From: Ginsengibacter sp963792025
GTDB taxonomy: Bacteria; Bacteroidota; Bacteroidia; Chitinophagales; Chitinophagaceae
Direction: 5' to 3'
Length of the DNA: 64,000 nt
Assembly (NCBI GenBank): GCA_963792025.1
Contig: CAWBUS010000017.1
Coordinates: forward strand, 1 to 64,000
The notes below the pieces were generated by a model. It was not told where the DNA came from, made no database searches, and was given only the letters and a program-made list of their open reading frames with translations. A program made the position numbers and the translations under genes. Position 1 is the first letter of the stretch, and each line of letters begins with the position of its first letter. Of this stretch, positions 32,670 to 42,544 are shown one piece after another.

Positions 32670-35054
32670 GTGTTTAAAAATTATTTCAAAACTGCCTTCA
32701 GGAATATCGCCAGGCAAAAGATCTTTTCTTTTATCAATATTGCAGGTCTTGCTTTAAGTCTCACCGCTGTATGGATCATATCGCTTTATATCGCGGATGA
32801 GTTAAGTTATGATCGCTACCACAAAAAGGCGGACAGAATTTATCGCGTGGCGTCTCATGGCAGGTGGGGAGAAGAAAAGTTTGATATTACCGGTACTTCG
32901 GCGCTTGCGGCGGCGGCATTCAAAAAAGATTTTCCGGAAGTGGAAGATGCCGTGCGTATTGATCCGGAAGGGGGTGGCATTATTACTTATAATGATAAAA
33001 GCATAAAAGACGATGCTATCTTTTTTACTGATCCTTCTTTCTTCAATGTATTTACGTATCATTTTATCGCAGGCGATTTTAATGCATTGAAGCAACCTAA
33101 TAGTATCGTGCTTACTAAAACCACGGCGGCCAAACTTTTCAATGACCCGGTTGCTGCACTCAATCAAACGATCTATTTAGATAAGTCCCCGTCATTGGTA
33201 ACCGGTGTAATTGAAGACGTGCCTCAGAATTCTCATTTTACTTTTAATGCCTTACGCTCTTTACCGCAGGACTATGGAGGTGATTGGAATAACATGAGCA
33301 TATATACTTACCTGTTGTTAAAAAAGAACGCTGACATCAGCCGACTGAGGGCGAAGATGCCGGCATTTATTACCAGGTATCTTACGACGAATTCGCAGGA
33401 TATACATCTTACAATGGAACTGCAATCGCTGAAGTCCATTCATTTGCATTCTCACCTGAGCTATGAGTTGGGCGAAAATCACGACATAAAGTATATCTAT
33501 GTTCTTTCAATCGTAGGCTTTTTAATATTAATTATTGCGTTTATCAATTACATTAATATTACTACCGCACGTGCTTCTGTACGTTTGCGTGAAGTAGCCG
33601 TAAGAAAAATTATCGGTTCAAGTAAAATTAATCTTGTAAGCCTTTTTCTTGCAGAATCCATCACTACTATTCTTTCCGCCGCTGTAATCAGTGTTGCACT
33701 TATGACGCTGGTAATGCCAATGGTAAATAGTTTGGCCGGTAAACAATTATCTGTATGGCAGTTGGGTATTTTACCAACTATCGCCTGGCTGTTAAGTTTT
33801 TCATTAATTGCGGGGCTTGTCGGGGGCCTCTATCCTGCGCTTTTCCTGTCACGTTTTAAAACAATCCCTGCTTTAAAAAACCAGTTGGGCGATGTAAAAG
33901 GACAAGTGATTTTTAGAAAATCATTGGTGTTATTTCAGTTCGCAGTAACCGTTGTGATGATAACCGCTTCACTGGTTATTTATATGCAGTTGCATTATGT
34001 GTTTAATACCTACCTGGGATTCAATAAAAATAAAATGATCACTTTCCATATAGATTCAAGAGCTGTAAGAAAGGAAGTACCAGCACTTCGCGAGGCATTG
34101 TTACAAAGCCCGCAGGTGAAAGCAGCAGCATCTGCAGGCAACCCGATTGGTAACAATGATATCGGCATGATGGATTATAACGTTGAAAAAAATAGTGCGT
34201 TGGATGAGCATAGCAATCTTGCTTATGGATTAATTATTGATCCTGATTTTATTCCCGCGATGCAAATACACCTGGAGGAGGGCCGCAACTTCTCAAAGGA
34301 AATTGCATCAGATAGCAATGATGTAATTGTAAATGAAGCATTGCTTAAAAGACATGGCTGGACAACGGGCATGGGTAAACGTATTTCGAGAGGCAAAGAT
34401 TCAACCGGCAAGATATCATTTGCCAACATCATCGGCGTGGTAAAAGATTATCATATTTATTCGCTGCAACATAAGATAGAGCCGGTAATTATGATGCTTC
34501 CGAAAGTAGCATCAGACAGGGATAATATGTACGTAAGGCTCGGTGATGGCGATATTGCCCGATCGCTTGCGGCTGTTGAACAAACCTTCAGAAAATTCGA
34601 TCCTTCGGCAACATTCGATTATCATTTTTTAGATAAAAATTTTGCCAGGCAATACGATGCCGAAGAAAAGCAGGGTCAAATATTACTGGCGTTTACCATC
34701 CTCACTATTTGCATTGCCTGCCTTGGCTTGTTTGGATTGATCACTTTTACCGTGAGCCAACGTGTTAAAGAGATTGGTATACGGAAGGTATTGGGTGCCA
34801 GTGTTGGCAGTATTACCTCACTCGTAACAGGCAGCTTATTAAAGATTGTATTTGTTGCCATGTTAGTGGCTGTACCCGTTTCATGGTTTGCCATGAATAA
34901 ATGGCTACAGGATTTTGCCTATCGCATCGAACTTAAGTGGTGGATGTTTGCTTTGGCTGGCGCGGTGGCATTCATTATTGCTATCGTTACATTAAGCCTG
35001 CAGGCGATTAAAGCCGCAATGGCTAACCCGGTGAAAAGTTTAAGAACGGAATGA
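32670..35054 (+). CDS. MacB/FtsX-type ABC transporter permease 1
   Basis: The 794-residue protein follows the eight-helix layout of Bacteroidota FtsX-like permeases. TM1 is at about 20-42, followed by DELSYDRYHKKADRIYRV and a MacB-type periplasmic domain (about 45-270). The first FtsX domain has TM2-4 at about 275-395, with loop motif REVAVRKIIGSS near 308. TM5 (about 418-440) and a second periplasmic domain (about 445-665) follow. The second FtsX domain (about 670-785) carries KEIGIRKVLGAS near 700. The tail is ANPVKSLRTE. Such proteins work as mechanotransmitting or efflux permeases powered by a separate MacB/LolD-like ATPase, which is not encoded here. The start is GTG at 32670, where its neighbours use ATG. 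First gene of the array. Confidence 0.9.
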   Translation: MFKNYFKTAFRNIARQKIFSFINIAGLALSLTAVWIISLYIADELSYDRYHKKADRIYRVASHGRWGEEKFDITGTSALAAAAFKKDFPEVEDAVRIDPEGGGIITYNDKSIKDDAIFFTDPSFFNVFTYHFIAGDFNALKQPNSIVLTKTTAAKLFNDPVAALNQTIYLDKSPSLVTGVIEDVPQNSHFTFNALRSLPQDYGGDWNNMSIYTYLLLKKNADISRLRAKMPAFITRYLTTNSQDIHLTMELQSLKSIHLHSHLSYELGENHDIKYIYVLSIVGFLILIIAFINYINITTARASVRLREVAVRKIIGSSKINLVSLFLAESITTILSAAVISVALMTLVMPMVNSLAGKQLSVWQLGILPTIAWLLSFSLIAGLVGGLYPALFLSRFKTIPALKNQLGDVKGQVIFRKSLVLFQFAVTVVMITASLVIYMQLHYVFNTYLGFNKNKMITFHIDSRAVRKEVPALREALLQSPQVKAAASAGNPIGNNDIGMMDYNVEKNSALDEHSNLAYGLIIDPDFIPAMQIHLEEGRNFSKEIASDSNDVIVNEALLKRHGWTTGMGKRISRGKDSTGKISFANIIGVVKDYHIYSLQHKIEPVIMMLPKVASDRDNMYVRLGDGDIARSLAAVEQTFRKFDPSATFDYHFLDKNFARQYDAEEKQGQILLAFTILTICIACLGLFGLITFTVSQRVKEIGIRKVLGASVGSITSLVTGSLLKIVFVAMLVAVPVSWFAMNKWLQDFAYRIELKWWMFALAGAVAFIIAIVTLSLQAIKAAMANPVKSLRTE

Positions 35055-35145
35055 AAGAATGATGAATTATGAATAATGAATGTTTTGACTTTTGAATTTT
35101 TCGTTTTGACTTATAACATAAAACGCACAACATAAAACTTCTTCT

Positions 35146-37632
35146 ATGTTTAAAAATTATTTCAAAATTTCATGGCGCAATATTCTCAGGAATAAGACCA
35201 ACAGCATTATAAATATTGCCGGTCTTGCCATTGGGATTGCCGGCGTAATACTCATTACTCTTTACATCCGGGATGAGAAGAGCTATGACCGTTTCTTTAA
35301 GAATGCCGATCATATTTTCCAGGTTGATATGGATGTTGCCATGGGCGGTCAGGCTGGTTATGTCTCCAACACGCCACCAACCGTTGGGCCGGCGTTGCAA
35401 CAATCGTTTCCTGAAGTAAAAGCTTACACAAGGTTTTACGTGATGGGCGATGAAATAGTCAGTAGTGGTAATGATAGTAAAGAACAAAAGCATTTTACAG
35501 AAAAAAAATTATTGGCTGTTGACTCAAACTTCCTGCAGGTGTTTGATTATGCCGTTAAGGAAGGTAATGCTCAAACCTGTTTGCAACAACTCCACTCCAT
35601 TGTTTTAACTGAAACAACGGCAAAAAAATATTTTGGTAACACAGAGGCGATTGGAAAAAACCTTGTTCTCGACGAATACCATGAGCCTTTCACGGTAACG
35701 GCTATACTAAAAGATATTCCTTCGCAGTCTACTATTCAATTTGATTTATTAATACCCACCGCTGCTTGCCCGCCGGTGCAGCATTTTAGCTGGAGTTGGG
35801 TATGGCTGCAAATGAATACTTATGTTTTGCTTGATAAAAATTTTTCAACAGACTCAAAAAGTATTAAAAACCTGGAGAGCAAATTTCCGGCAATGGTTAA
35901 GACACAGGCGGCAAATGCATTCCGGCGGATAGGCCAACCTTTTGATGAGTTTATTAAAAAAGGCGGTAAATGGGATGTGCACCTGCAACCGTTGAAGAGA
36001 GTGCATTTGTATTCGGCTGATATCAGTTCACCATTTCTGTCGACATTGGGAGATATTAAATATGTGTATATTTTTTCAGCGATAGCCTTGTTTATTATTT
36101 TGCTGGCGTGTGTAAACTTTATGAATCTTTCAACGGCGCAATCTGCTTTAAGGGCAAAAGAAGTTGGTATTCGAAAAGTGCTTGGCTCCCTCAGGGGGCA
36201 ACTGGTAAAGCAATTTCTCACAGAAGCCATGTTGTATAGTTTTATTTCTTCTGTTGTCGCTTTGTTTCTTGTTGCATTATTGCTGCCTTTATTTAATTCT
36301 GTTGCCGGCAAAACACTTAGCTTCAGTACTGTCTTCAACAGTGGTATCTGGCTCTTCATATTGCTATTAACAGTAATTACCGGTTTACTGGCGGGCAGTT
36401 ACCCTGCATTTTATTTAACGTCCTTCAATCCCACAGCAGTTTTAAAAAGAGGTGTTTTTAAAAAGAGCTGGTCAAATATTTTTATCAGGAACGGATTGGT
36501 TGTGTTTCAGTTTACGGTATCCGTTGCGCTTATTATCTGTACCATCATTGTATTCCAGCAATTGCAGTTTACGCAAACTAAAGATATTGGACTAAAAAAA
36601 GATAATGTCATCATTCTTCCAAACGGCGCAAAAATGGAGAATAATACTGAAGAAACATTCCGGCAGGAGATAGCAAAGATACCGGGTATTACCCAGGCAA
36701 GTATTACCACCAGTGTTCCTACCAGACAGGTTTTTGACGATTCCTACGTTCCGGATATAAATGGTGTTTCAGAATCATTGGTAAAAGATATAATGCTTTC
36801 TTCTTTTATGGTTGATGAAAAATTTATCCCGGCATTGCAAATTAAATTATTAAAAGGTCGAAATTTTTCCAAAGATTTTAATGACTCCACTTCAGTAATA
36901 GTAAATGAAACCGCCGTAAAACAAATTGGATGGAGAGATCCGTTAGGCAAGTACATAACGTACCCGGGTAACCGTAATCAGCATTTTAAAGTAATTGGCG
37001 TCGTAAAGGATTTTGATGTTGCATCTTTACGCGTAGGCGATACGATAGTTCCCTTTGCATTATTTCATTCTTCATCCAAAACTTACCGCATCGGGACATC
37101 TTATATAATAGCCAGCGTGGAATCCGGTAAAATTAAAAGAGTTTTAAACCAATTGGAAAGCAAATGGAAAAATTTTGCGCCATCTGTCCCGTTTGAGTAT
37201 TCATTTCTTGATAAGAATTTTGAGGCGTTATATAACTCTGAACAAAGGATGGGTGATGTGTTTGGCATCTTCACCTGTTTATCGATTATCGTGGCATGCC
37301 TTGGCCTGTTTGGATTATCGGTTTACACAGCAGAACGGCGAACGAGAGAAATTGGCGTTCGAAAAGTGCTGGGAGCTACCGTGCAGAGTATTGTAAGCAT
37401 GATATCTAAGGAATTTGTAAAGTTGGTGCTTGTTGCTGCTATTGTTGCATTTCCCTTAGCATGGTGGGCGATGAATAAATGGCTTCAAAATTTTGCCTAT
37501 CGGGTAAGTATTGAATGGTGGGTGTTTATTGGGGCAGGTGTTTTGGCTTGTACTATTGCTTTAATTACTATTAGTTTCCAGGCGATAAAGGCGGCTGTTG
37601 CTAATCCGGTAAAAAGTTTAAGAACAGAATAA
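35146..37632 (+). CDS. MacB/FtsX-type ABC transporter permease 2
   Basis: At 828 residues this is the longest intact member. The N-terminus MFKNYFKISWRNILRNKTNS and TM1 (about 20-42) precede DEKSYDRFFKNADHIFQV. FtsX loop 1, KEVGIRKVLGSLRG, is near residue 337 and loop 2, REIGVRKVLGATV, near 734. The second periplasmic domain contains VVKDFDVASLRVGD, the conserved V(V/I)KDF.(F/V)xSL segment of the family, and the tail is ANPVKSLRTE. The extra 30 residues lie in the first periplasmic domain. It follows permease 1 by 91 bp and precedes permease 3 by 59 bp, consistent with one operon. The substrate is unknown. Confidence 0.9.
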   Translation: MFKNYFKISWRNILRNKTNSIINIAGLAIGIAGVILITLYIRDEKSYDRFFKNADHIFQVDMDVAMGGQAGYVSNTPPTVGPALQQSFPEVKAYTRFYVMGDEIVSSGNDSKEQKHFTEKKLLAVDSNFLQVFDYAVKEGNAQTCLQQLHSIVLTETTAKKYFGNTEAIGKNLVLDEYHEPFTVTAILKDIPSQSTIQFDLLIPTAACPPVQHFSWSWVWLQMNTYVLLDKNFSTDSKSIKNLESKFPAMVKTQAANAFRRIGQPFDEFIKKGGKWDVHLQPLKRVHLYSADISSPFLSTLGDIKYVYIFSAIALFIILLACVNFMNLSTAQSALRAKEVGIRKVLGSLRGQLVKQFLTEAMLYSFISSVVALFLVALLLPLFNSVAGKTLSFSTVFNSGIWLFILLLTVITGLLAGSYPAFYLTSFNPTAVLKRGVFKKSWSNIFIRNGLVVFQFTVSVALIICTIIVFQQLQFTQTKDIGLKKDNVIILPNGAKMENNTEETFRQEIAKIPGITQASITTSVPTRQVFDDSYVPDINGVSESLVKDIMLSSFMVDEKFIPALQIKLLKGRNFSKDFNDSTSVIVNETAVKQIGWRDPLGKYITYPGNRNQHFKVIGVVKDFDVASLRVGDTIVPFALFHSSSKTYRIGTSYIIASVESGKIKRVLNQLESKWKNFAPSVPFEYSFLDKNFEALYNSEQRMGDVFGIFTCLSIIVACLGLFGLSVYTAERRTREIGVRKVLGATVQSIVSMISKEFVKLVLVAAIVAFPLAWWAMNKWLQNFAYRVSIEWWVFIGAGVLACTIALITISFQAIKAAVANPVKSLRTE

Positions 37633-37691
37633 ATCGGACAATTACTTCCGCCTATGCTGAATCACTAACGTTAATGTATAAATGAAAATGG

Positions 37692-40067
37692 ATGATAAAA
37701 AACTTTTTTAAAACCGCCTGGCGCGGAATGGTAAAGAATAAATTTTATTCAACCATTAATATCCTTGGATTAACTATAGGCATGACGAGTGCCATACTTA
37801 TCCTGTTGTGGATACATAACGAAATGAGCCATGATCGTTTTTATGAAAAAGCCGATCGCATTTACCTCGCCAACAATCGCGATAAAGTAAACGGCGAAAT
37901 GTTTGCCTGGAACAACACGCCGAAGCCACTTGGTCTTGCCGTAAAAAAAGATTATCCCGAAGTAGAAGATGTTGTTCGATTAAATGAATATGCAGCCAAT
38001 TTTTTGTTGAGTGTTGGTGATAAGCATTTCAGCTTACATGGAGAATTTGCAGATTCGGGTTTCCTGAAGATGTTTAGTTTACCGCTGCTGGAAGGCAACG
38101 CTGCAACCGCTTTAAATAGTCCTAACGGCATTGTGCTTACCCAACAACTGGCTATAAAATTATTTGGTAATGAAGATGCAATGGGCAAAACCGTACGCAT
38201 TGATACCGCCGATTATTTTACCGTTACTGCTGTATTAAAAGATTTACCACCAAATACACGCTTCAATTTCGAATATGTGTTACCGTGGTCCTATTCAACC
38301 AAAAAAGGGATAGACGATAACAATTGGACCAATAATAATGTACTCACTTATATTTTATTAAAGCCGGGTACGTCGCAGGCTGCTTTTGATGCAAAGATTA
38401 AAAACATTACCATCGACCATACAGCAAATACGGCCGATAAATCCTCTACGCAGGTATTTACGCAACGTTTGGGAGATACATGGCTGTACGAAAAACAGGA
38501 GAATGGTAAATACGTTGGCGGAAGAATCGAGAGGGTAAAGTTGTTTTCAATTATAGCCGCCTTAATACTCATGATTGCCTGCATTAACTTTATGAATTTG
38601 AGTACAGCCCGCAGCGAGAAGCGAGGTAAAGAAGTGGGTATTCGTAAAGTAATAGGCGCACAAAAAAAATCGTTAATAGCGCAGTTTATTGCAGAAAGCA
38701 TCATGCTTGCATTTATTGCGGGTGTTTTGTCAGTAGCAGTTGTGCTGCTGGTTTTACCGGGCTACGACCAATTGGTAGGAATTAATTTGTCCATCGATTT
38801 TGGTAATCCATATTACTGGCTTTTCGCTATACTCTTTATTTTATTTACCGGGTTACTTGCCGGATTATATCCTGCATTTTACCTCTCTTCATTCAAACCG
38901 ATAAAAGTTTTAAAAGGTACTTTCAAATTATCAGGCTCAGTAGTAACACCGCGTAAAGTATTGGTGGTGCTGCAATTCACGTTTGCTATCATTTTGATCA
39001 TAGGCACGATCATCGTAGAAGAGCAGATCAAATATGCGCAGAACCGTGATGCTGGCTATTCGAGAAATAATCTTGCATTCCTGATTGAATTCGGTGATGC
39101 CCATAAGAATTATGAACTGATAAAACGCGGACTGCTGGAAAGCGGCGCTGCCACTGCCGTGACACAAACAAGCGCTCCCATGACAGAAAGTTGGGGAGAT
39201 AGCTGGGGATTTTCGTGGGAAGGCAGCACGGAGGGCGATAAGAAAACAGACTTCAATATGTTTAGTGCAGATGATGATTTTGCAAAAGCATTGAAGATAA
39301 AAATTTTGCAGGGCAGGGGCATTGATGTTAATCAATACAAGACAGATTCAAATGCCTGCCTTTTGAATGAAGCAGCGGTTAAAGTAATGCGTTTGAAAAA
39401 TCCAATAGGGACGGAGATAAGGGCGGGGAACAATAAGGCGCACGTAGTAGGGGTAATAAAAGATTTTATCTTAGAGACACCATACGAGCCAGTTAAACAA
39501 ATGATCATAGTGGGGCCAATATTTGGCGGCGACGTAATTAATTTCAGGGTTAATCCTAATCCCACTTTTGCGGCAAACCTGCAAAAAGCGCAAGACGTAT
39601 TTAAACAATATAATCCGCAATATCCTTTTAATGTCCGCTTTTATGATCATGAATACGATTTGAAATTCCAGGGTGAAAAACAAACGGCTACACTGGCAGG
39701 TTTGTTTGCCGGGCTCACCATCCTTATTTCATGCTTAGGATTACTTGGCTTAGCCACGTTTGTTGCCGAAGCACGCATCAAAGAAATTGGCGTGCGCAAA
39801 GTCTTGGGTGCAAGTGTTCAGGGGATTGTTGGCTTATTATCTAAAGATTTTTTAAAGCTCGTGTTGATGTCTTTTCTCATTGCATCGCCGGTTGCATGGT
39901 TCCTAATGCACAACTGGCTTGCATCTTATTCTTACCGTGTAGATATATCAGTTTGGGTTTTTGTTATAGCGGGATTGCTATCGGCTACAATTGCGTTTGT
40001 GACGGTGAGCTTCCAGGCAATAAAAGCGGCAGTTGCTAACCCGGTGAAGAGTTTGAGAACAGAATAA
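37692..40067 (+). CDS. MacB/FtsX-type ABC transporter permease 3
   Basis: A 791-residue intact member starting MIKNFFKTAWRGMVKNKFYS. TM1 is followed by NEMSHDRFYEKADRIYLA. Loop 1, KEVGIRKVIGAQKKS, is near residue 312 and loop 2, KEIGVRKVLGASVQG, near 696, each within a three-helix FtsX domain. The tail is ANPVKSLRTE. The second periplasmic domain has ITVSSAPMTESW-like content (QTSAPMTESWGDSW) and VIKDFILETPYEP, diverging from the SLxxxxxP consensus, so substrate contacts may differ. The ATG at 37692 is chosen because it matches the family start; an upstream ATG at 37682 is out of frame. Operonic with permeases 2 and 4. Confidence 0.9.
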   Translation: MIKNFFKTAWRGMVKNKFYSTINILGLTIGMTSAILILLWIHNEMSHDRFYEKADRIYLANNRDKVNGEMFAWNNTPKPLGLAVKKDYPEVEDVVRLNEYAANFLLSVGDKHFSLHGEFADSGFLKMFSLPLLEGNAATALNSPNGIVLTQQLAIKLFGNEDAMGKTVRIDTADYFTVTAVLKDLPPNTRFNFEYVLPWSYSTKKGIDDNNWTNNNVLTYILLKPGTSQAAFDAKIKNITIDHTANTADKSSTQVFTQRLGDTWLYEKQENGKYVGGRIERVKLFSIIAALILMIACINFMNLSTARSEKRGKEVGIRKVIGAQKKSLIAQFIAESIMLAFIAGVLSVAVVLLVLPGYDQLVGINLSIDFGNPYYWLFAILFILFTGLLAGLYPAFYLSSFKPIKVLKGTFKLSGSVVTPRKVLVVLQFTFAIILIIGTIIVEEQIKYAQNRDAGYSRNNLAFLIEFGDAHKNYELIKRGLLESGAATAVTQTSAPMTESWGDSWGFSWEGSTEGDKKTDFNMFSADDDFAKALKIKILQGRGIDVNQYKTDSNACLLNEAAVKVMRLKNPIGTEIRAGNNKAHVVGVIKDFILETPYEPVKQMIIVGPIFGGDVINFRVNPNPTFAANLQKAQDVFKQYNPQYPFNVRFYDHEYDLKFQGEKQTATLAGLFAGLTILISCLGLLGLATFVAEARIKEIGVRKVLGASVQGIVGLLSKDFLKLVLMSFLIASPVAWFLMHNWLASYSYRVDISVWVFVIAGLLSATIAFVTVSFQAIKAAVANPVKSLRTE

Positions 40068-40109
40068 GTCAATAACTAACGTAAAACATTAGCCGAAAAT
40101 ATAACTTAT

Positions 40110-42522
40110 ATGATCAAAAACTATTTCAATACAGCATGGCGCAATCTTGTCAAAGACAAGCAATTCAGTTTTCTAAATCTCATCGGTTTGGCTACCGGCC
40201 TGGCGTGTGTGTTGCTTATTTATTTATGGGTAAGCGATGAATTAAGTATTGACAAATTTAATAAGAACGATAGCCGGTTGTACCAGGTATTAAAGAAAAA
40301 CGCAGATGGTGCAGGCTCAATAGAAGTAGACGAAAATACGCAGGGATTGCTGGCACAGTCAATGGCTAAAGATCTGCCTGAGGTTGCATTCGCAACATGC
40401 TTAAGAAAGGAACGTGGGCAGGGCATTCTTTCTTTTGATGATAAACGAATAAAAGCTCAACCTGCCTTTTCGGGTAAAGATTTCTTCAAGGTATTTTCTT
40501 ACGAACTTATAAGTGGAGATAAGAACACTGCCCTTTCGGATATATCCGGTATTCTTTTATCGGATAAAACAGCATTAAAACTGTTTAATACGACAGACGT
40601 AATTGGTAAAACGGTTAGCTGGGATTTAAAGGATGAGGATGCTGTTTTCAGCAACGTTTATAAGATTGCCGGTGTTTTTAAAGCGCCGCCTTCTAATGCC
40701 AGCGATCAATTTGATGTATTGTTTCCTTTTGATCTGTATGCTAAACAAAATGGCTGGTGGCATGGGCGATGTAACTTTTTGGGGCAGCAATATGGTTTCT
40801 ACCTACGTGTTGTTGAAACCGGGAACTAAGATCAATGCATTTAATAATAAAATAAAAGATTTCACAAAAGCAAAGATCAGTGCACTTGTATGCCGGAAAA
40901 GGTTTGGAACAATATGAAGGTGATTTGTTCATTCAAAAATATTCCAACAGGTATTTGTATAACAACTTCGTAAACGGTGTGCAATCGGGTGGTAGAATAG
41001 AATATGTAAAACTGTTTTCCATTATCGCCATTTTTATTTTAATTATTGCGTGCATCAATTTTATGAATTTATCAACGGCGAAAGCTTCCCGCCGGATGAA
41101 AGAAGTGGGCATAAAAAAAGTCATCGGTGCCAGCAGAGGTTCCCTGATCTTTCAATACATCAGTGAATCAATGCTAATGGCATTTTTTTCTTTAGTGATT
41201 GCATTAGCGATAGTTATTTTAATACTTCCGGCATTTAAAGAAATTACGGGAAAAGAGATCAACGTTCATTTTGATGCGGGTTTAATTATATCGATTATTG
41301 GTATCACATTTATCACTGGTATCATTGCAGGCAGTTATCCAGCGCTGTACCTATCCCGCTTTAAGCCTGTAGCAATATTAAAAGGTAAGCTGAATACTTC
41401 CCTCGGAGAATCATGGATACGAAAGGGTTTGGTGGTTTTTCAATTTACTGTTTCTGTGGTACTGATTGTTTCTGTGTTGGTAGTGTATAAACAAATGAAA
41501 TTGATTCAAACAACAAACCTTGGTTATAACAAGGACAATGTCATTCGTTTTTCAAACGATGGTAATCTGGCAAAAGATCCCACCTCGTTTATTGCTGAAG
41601 TAAAAAATATTCCCGGTGTTATTAATGCTTCAGATATAGACGGCAATTTAATGGGCAATTATTCTCATGCCGGAGGTGGTATTAGCTGGGATGGAAAAGA
41701 TCCCAATCTCGGAATAGAATATTATGGCAATAGCATTGGTGATGACTTTTTTCAAACAATGGGTTTGCAAATGGCGGAAGGCAGACCTTTCTCAAAAGAT
41801 TTTGCCGACAGTCAAGCGTGATATTTAACGAGGCCGCAATTAAAGCGATGGGCTTGAAAAACCCAATTGATAAAATGGTTTCACTATGGGGGCAAAAGAT
41901 GCAAATTGTGGGCGTGGTAAAAGATTATCATTTCCAGTCGCTGTATAAAAAGATCGGGCCTGCATTTTTTACTTATTCGCCGATAAATCCAATTACACTT
42001 GTTAAGATACAATCCGGGAAAGAGCAGCAAGCGATTGCGGGCATAAACGCTTTGTACAAAAAATATAATGCAGGCCTCGATTTCAGTTACGCATTTCTTG
42101 ATGATGACTACAACAAGTTATATGCCTCCGAACAACGCGTTGCTGTATTGTCTAAATATTTTGCTGGCATTGCTATTTTGATTTCCTGTCTTGGTTTATT
42201 TGGCCTGGCGGCTTTCACTGCGCAAAAGAGACAAAAGGAAATTGGTATAAGAAAAGTTATCGGCGCTTCTGTAAGCAACATTACTGCTATGCTTTCTGCT
42301 GATTTTCTAAAGCTCATATTGGTTGCACTTTTAATTGCTATTCCTTTTTCGTGGTGGGCCGCCAATCAATGGTTGCAGAGTTTCGCCTACCGGGTAAGGT
42401 TAAACGCTGAAGTATTTGTTATAACAGCCATAGCTATTATTGTCATTACATCAGTTACAATAAGTTTCCAAACAATAAAAGCGGCAATAGCAAACCCGGT
42501 GAAGAGTTTGAGAACGGAATAG
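40110..42522 (+). pseudogene. MacB/FtsX-type permease 4, broken by three frameshifts
   Basis: The start MIKNYFNTAWRNLVKDKQFS and the end IANPVKSLRTE are intact, but the frame changes three times. There is an extra base in GGG at about 40764-40766 (WWHG to DVTFWGSN), an extra base near 40885-40888 (KISAL to YAGKGLEQ), and a missing base near 41817 (FADSQA to VIFNEAAIKAM). Correcting them gives an 803-residue protein, a normal family length, with both KE(V/I)GI(K/R)KVIGAS loops present (near 41100 and 42237). The rest is well conserved, so the damage is recent or is sequence error. Confidence 0.82.
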
Positions 42523-42544
42523 CCAATCGTCAATAAATCAAAAT

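Noticed and set aside
35820..36359. Long antisense open frames inside the permeases (for example 179 codons)
   Set aside because: They mirror hydrophobic codons of the FtsX domains on the opposite strand and have no independent support; the same kind of shadow occurs in most of the permeases.
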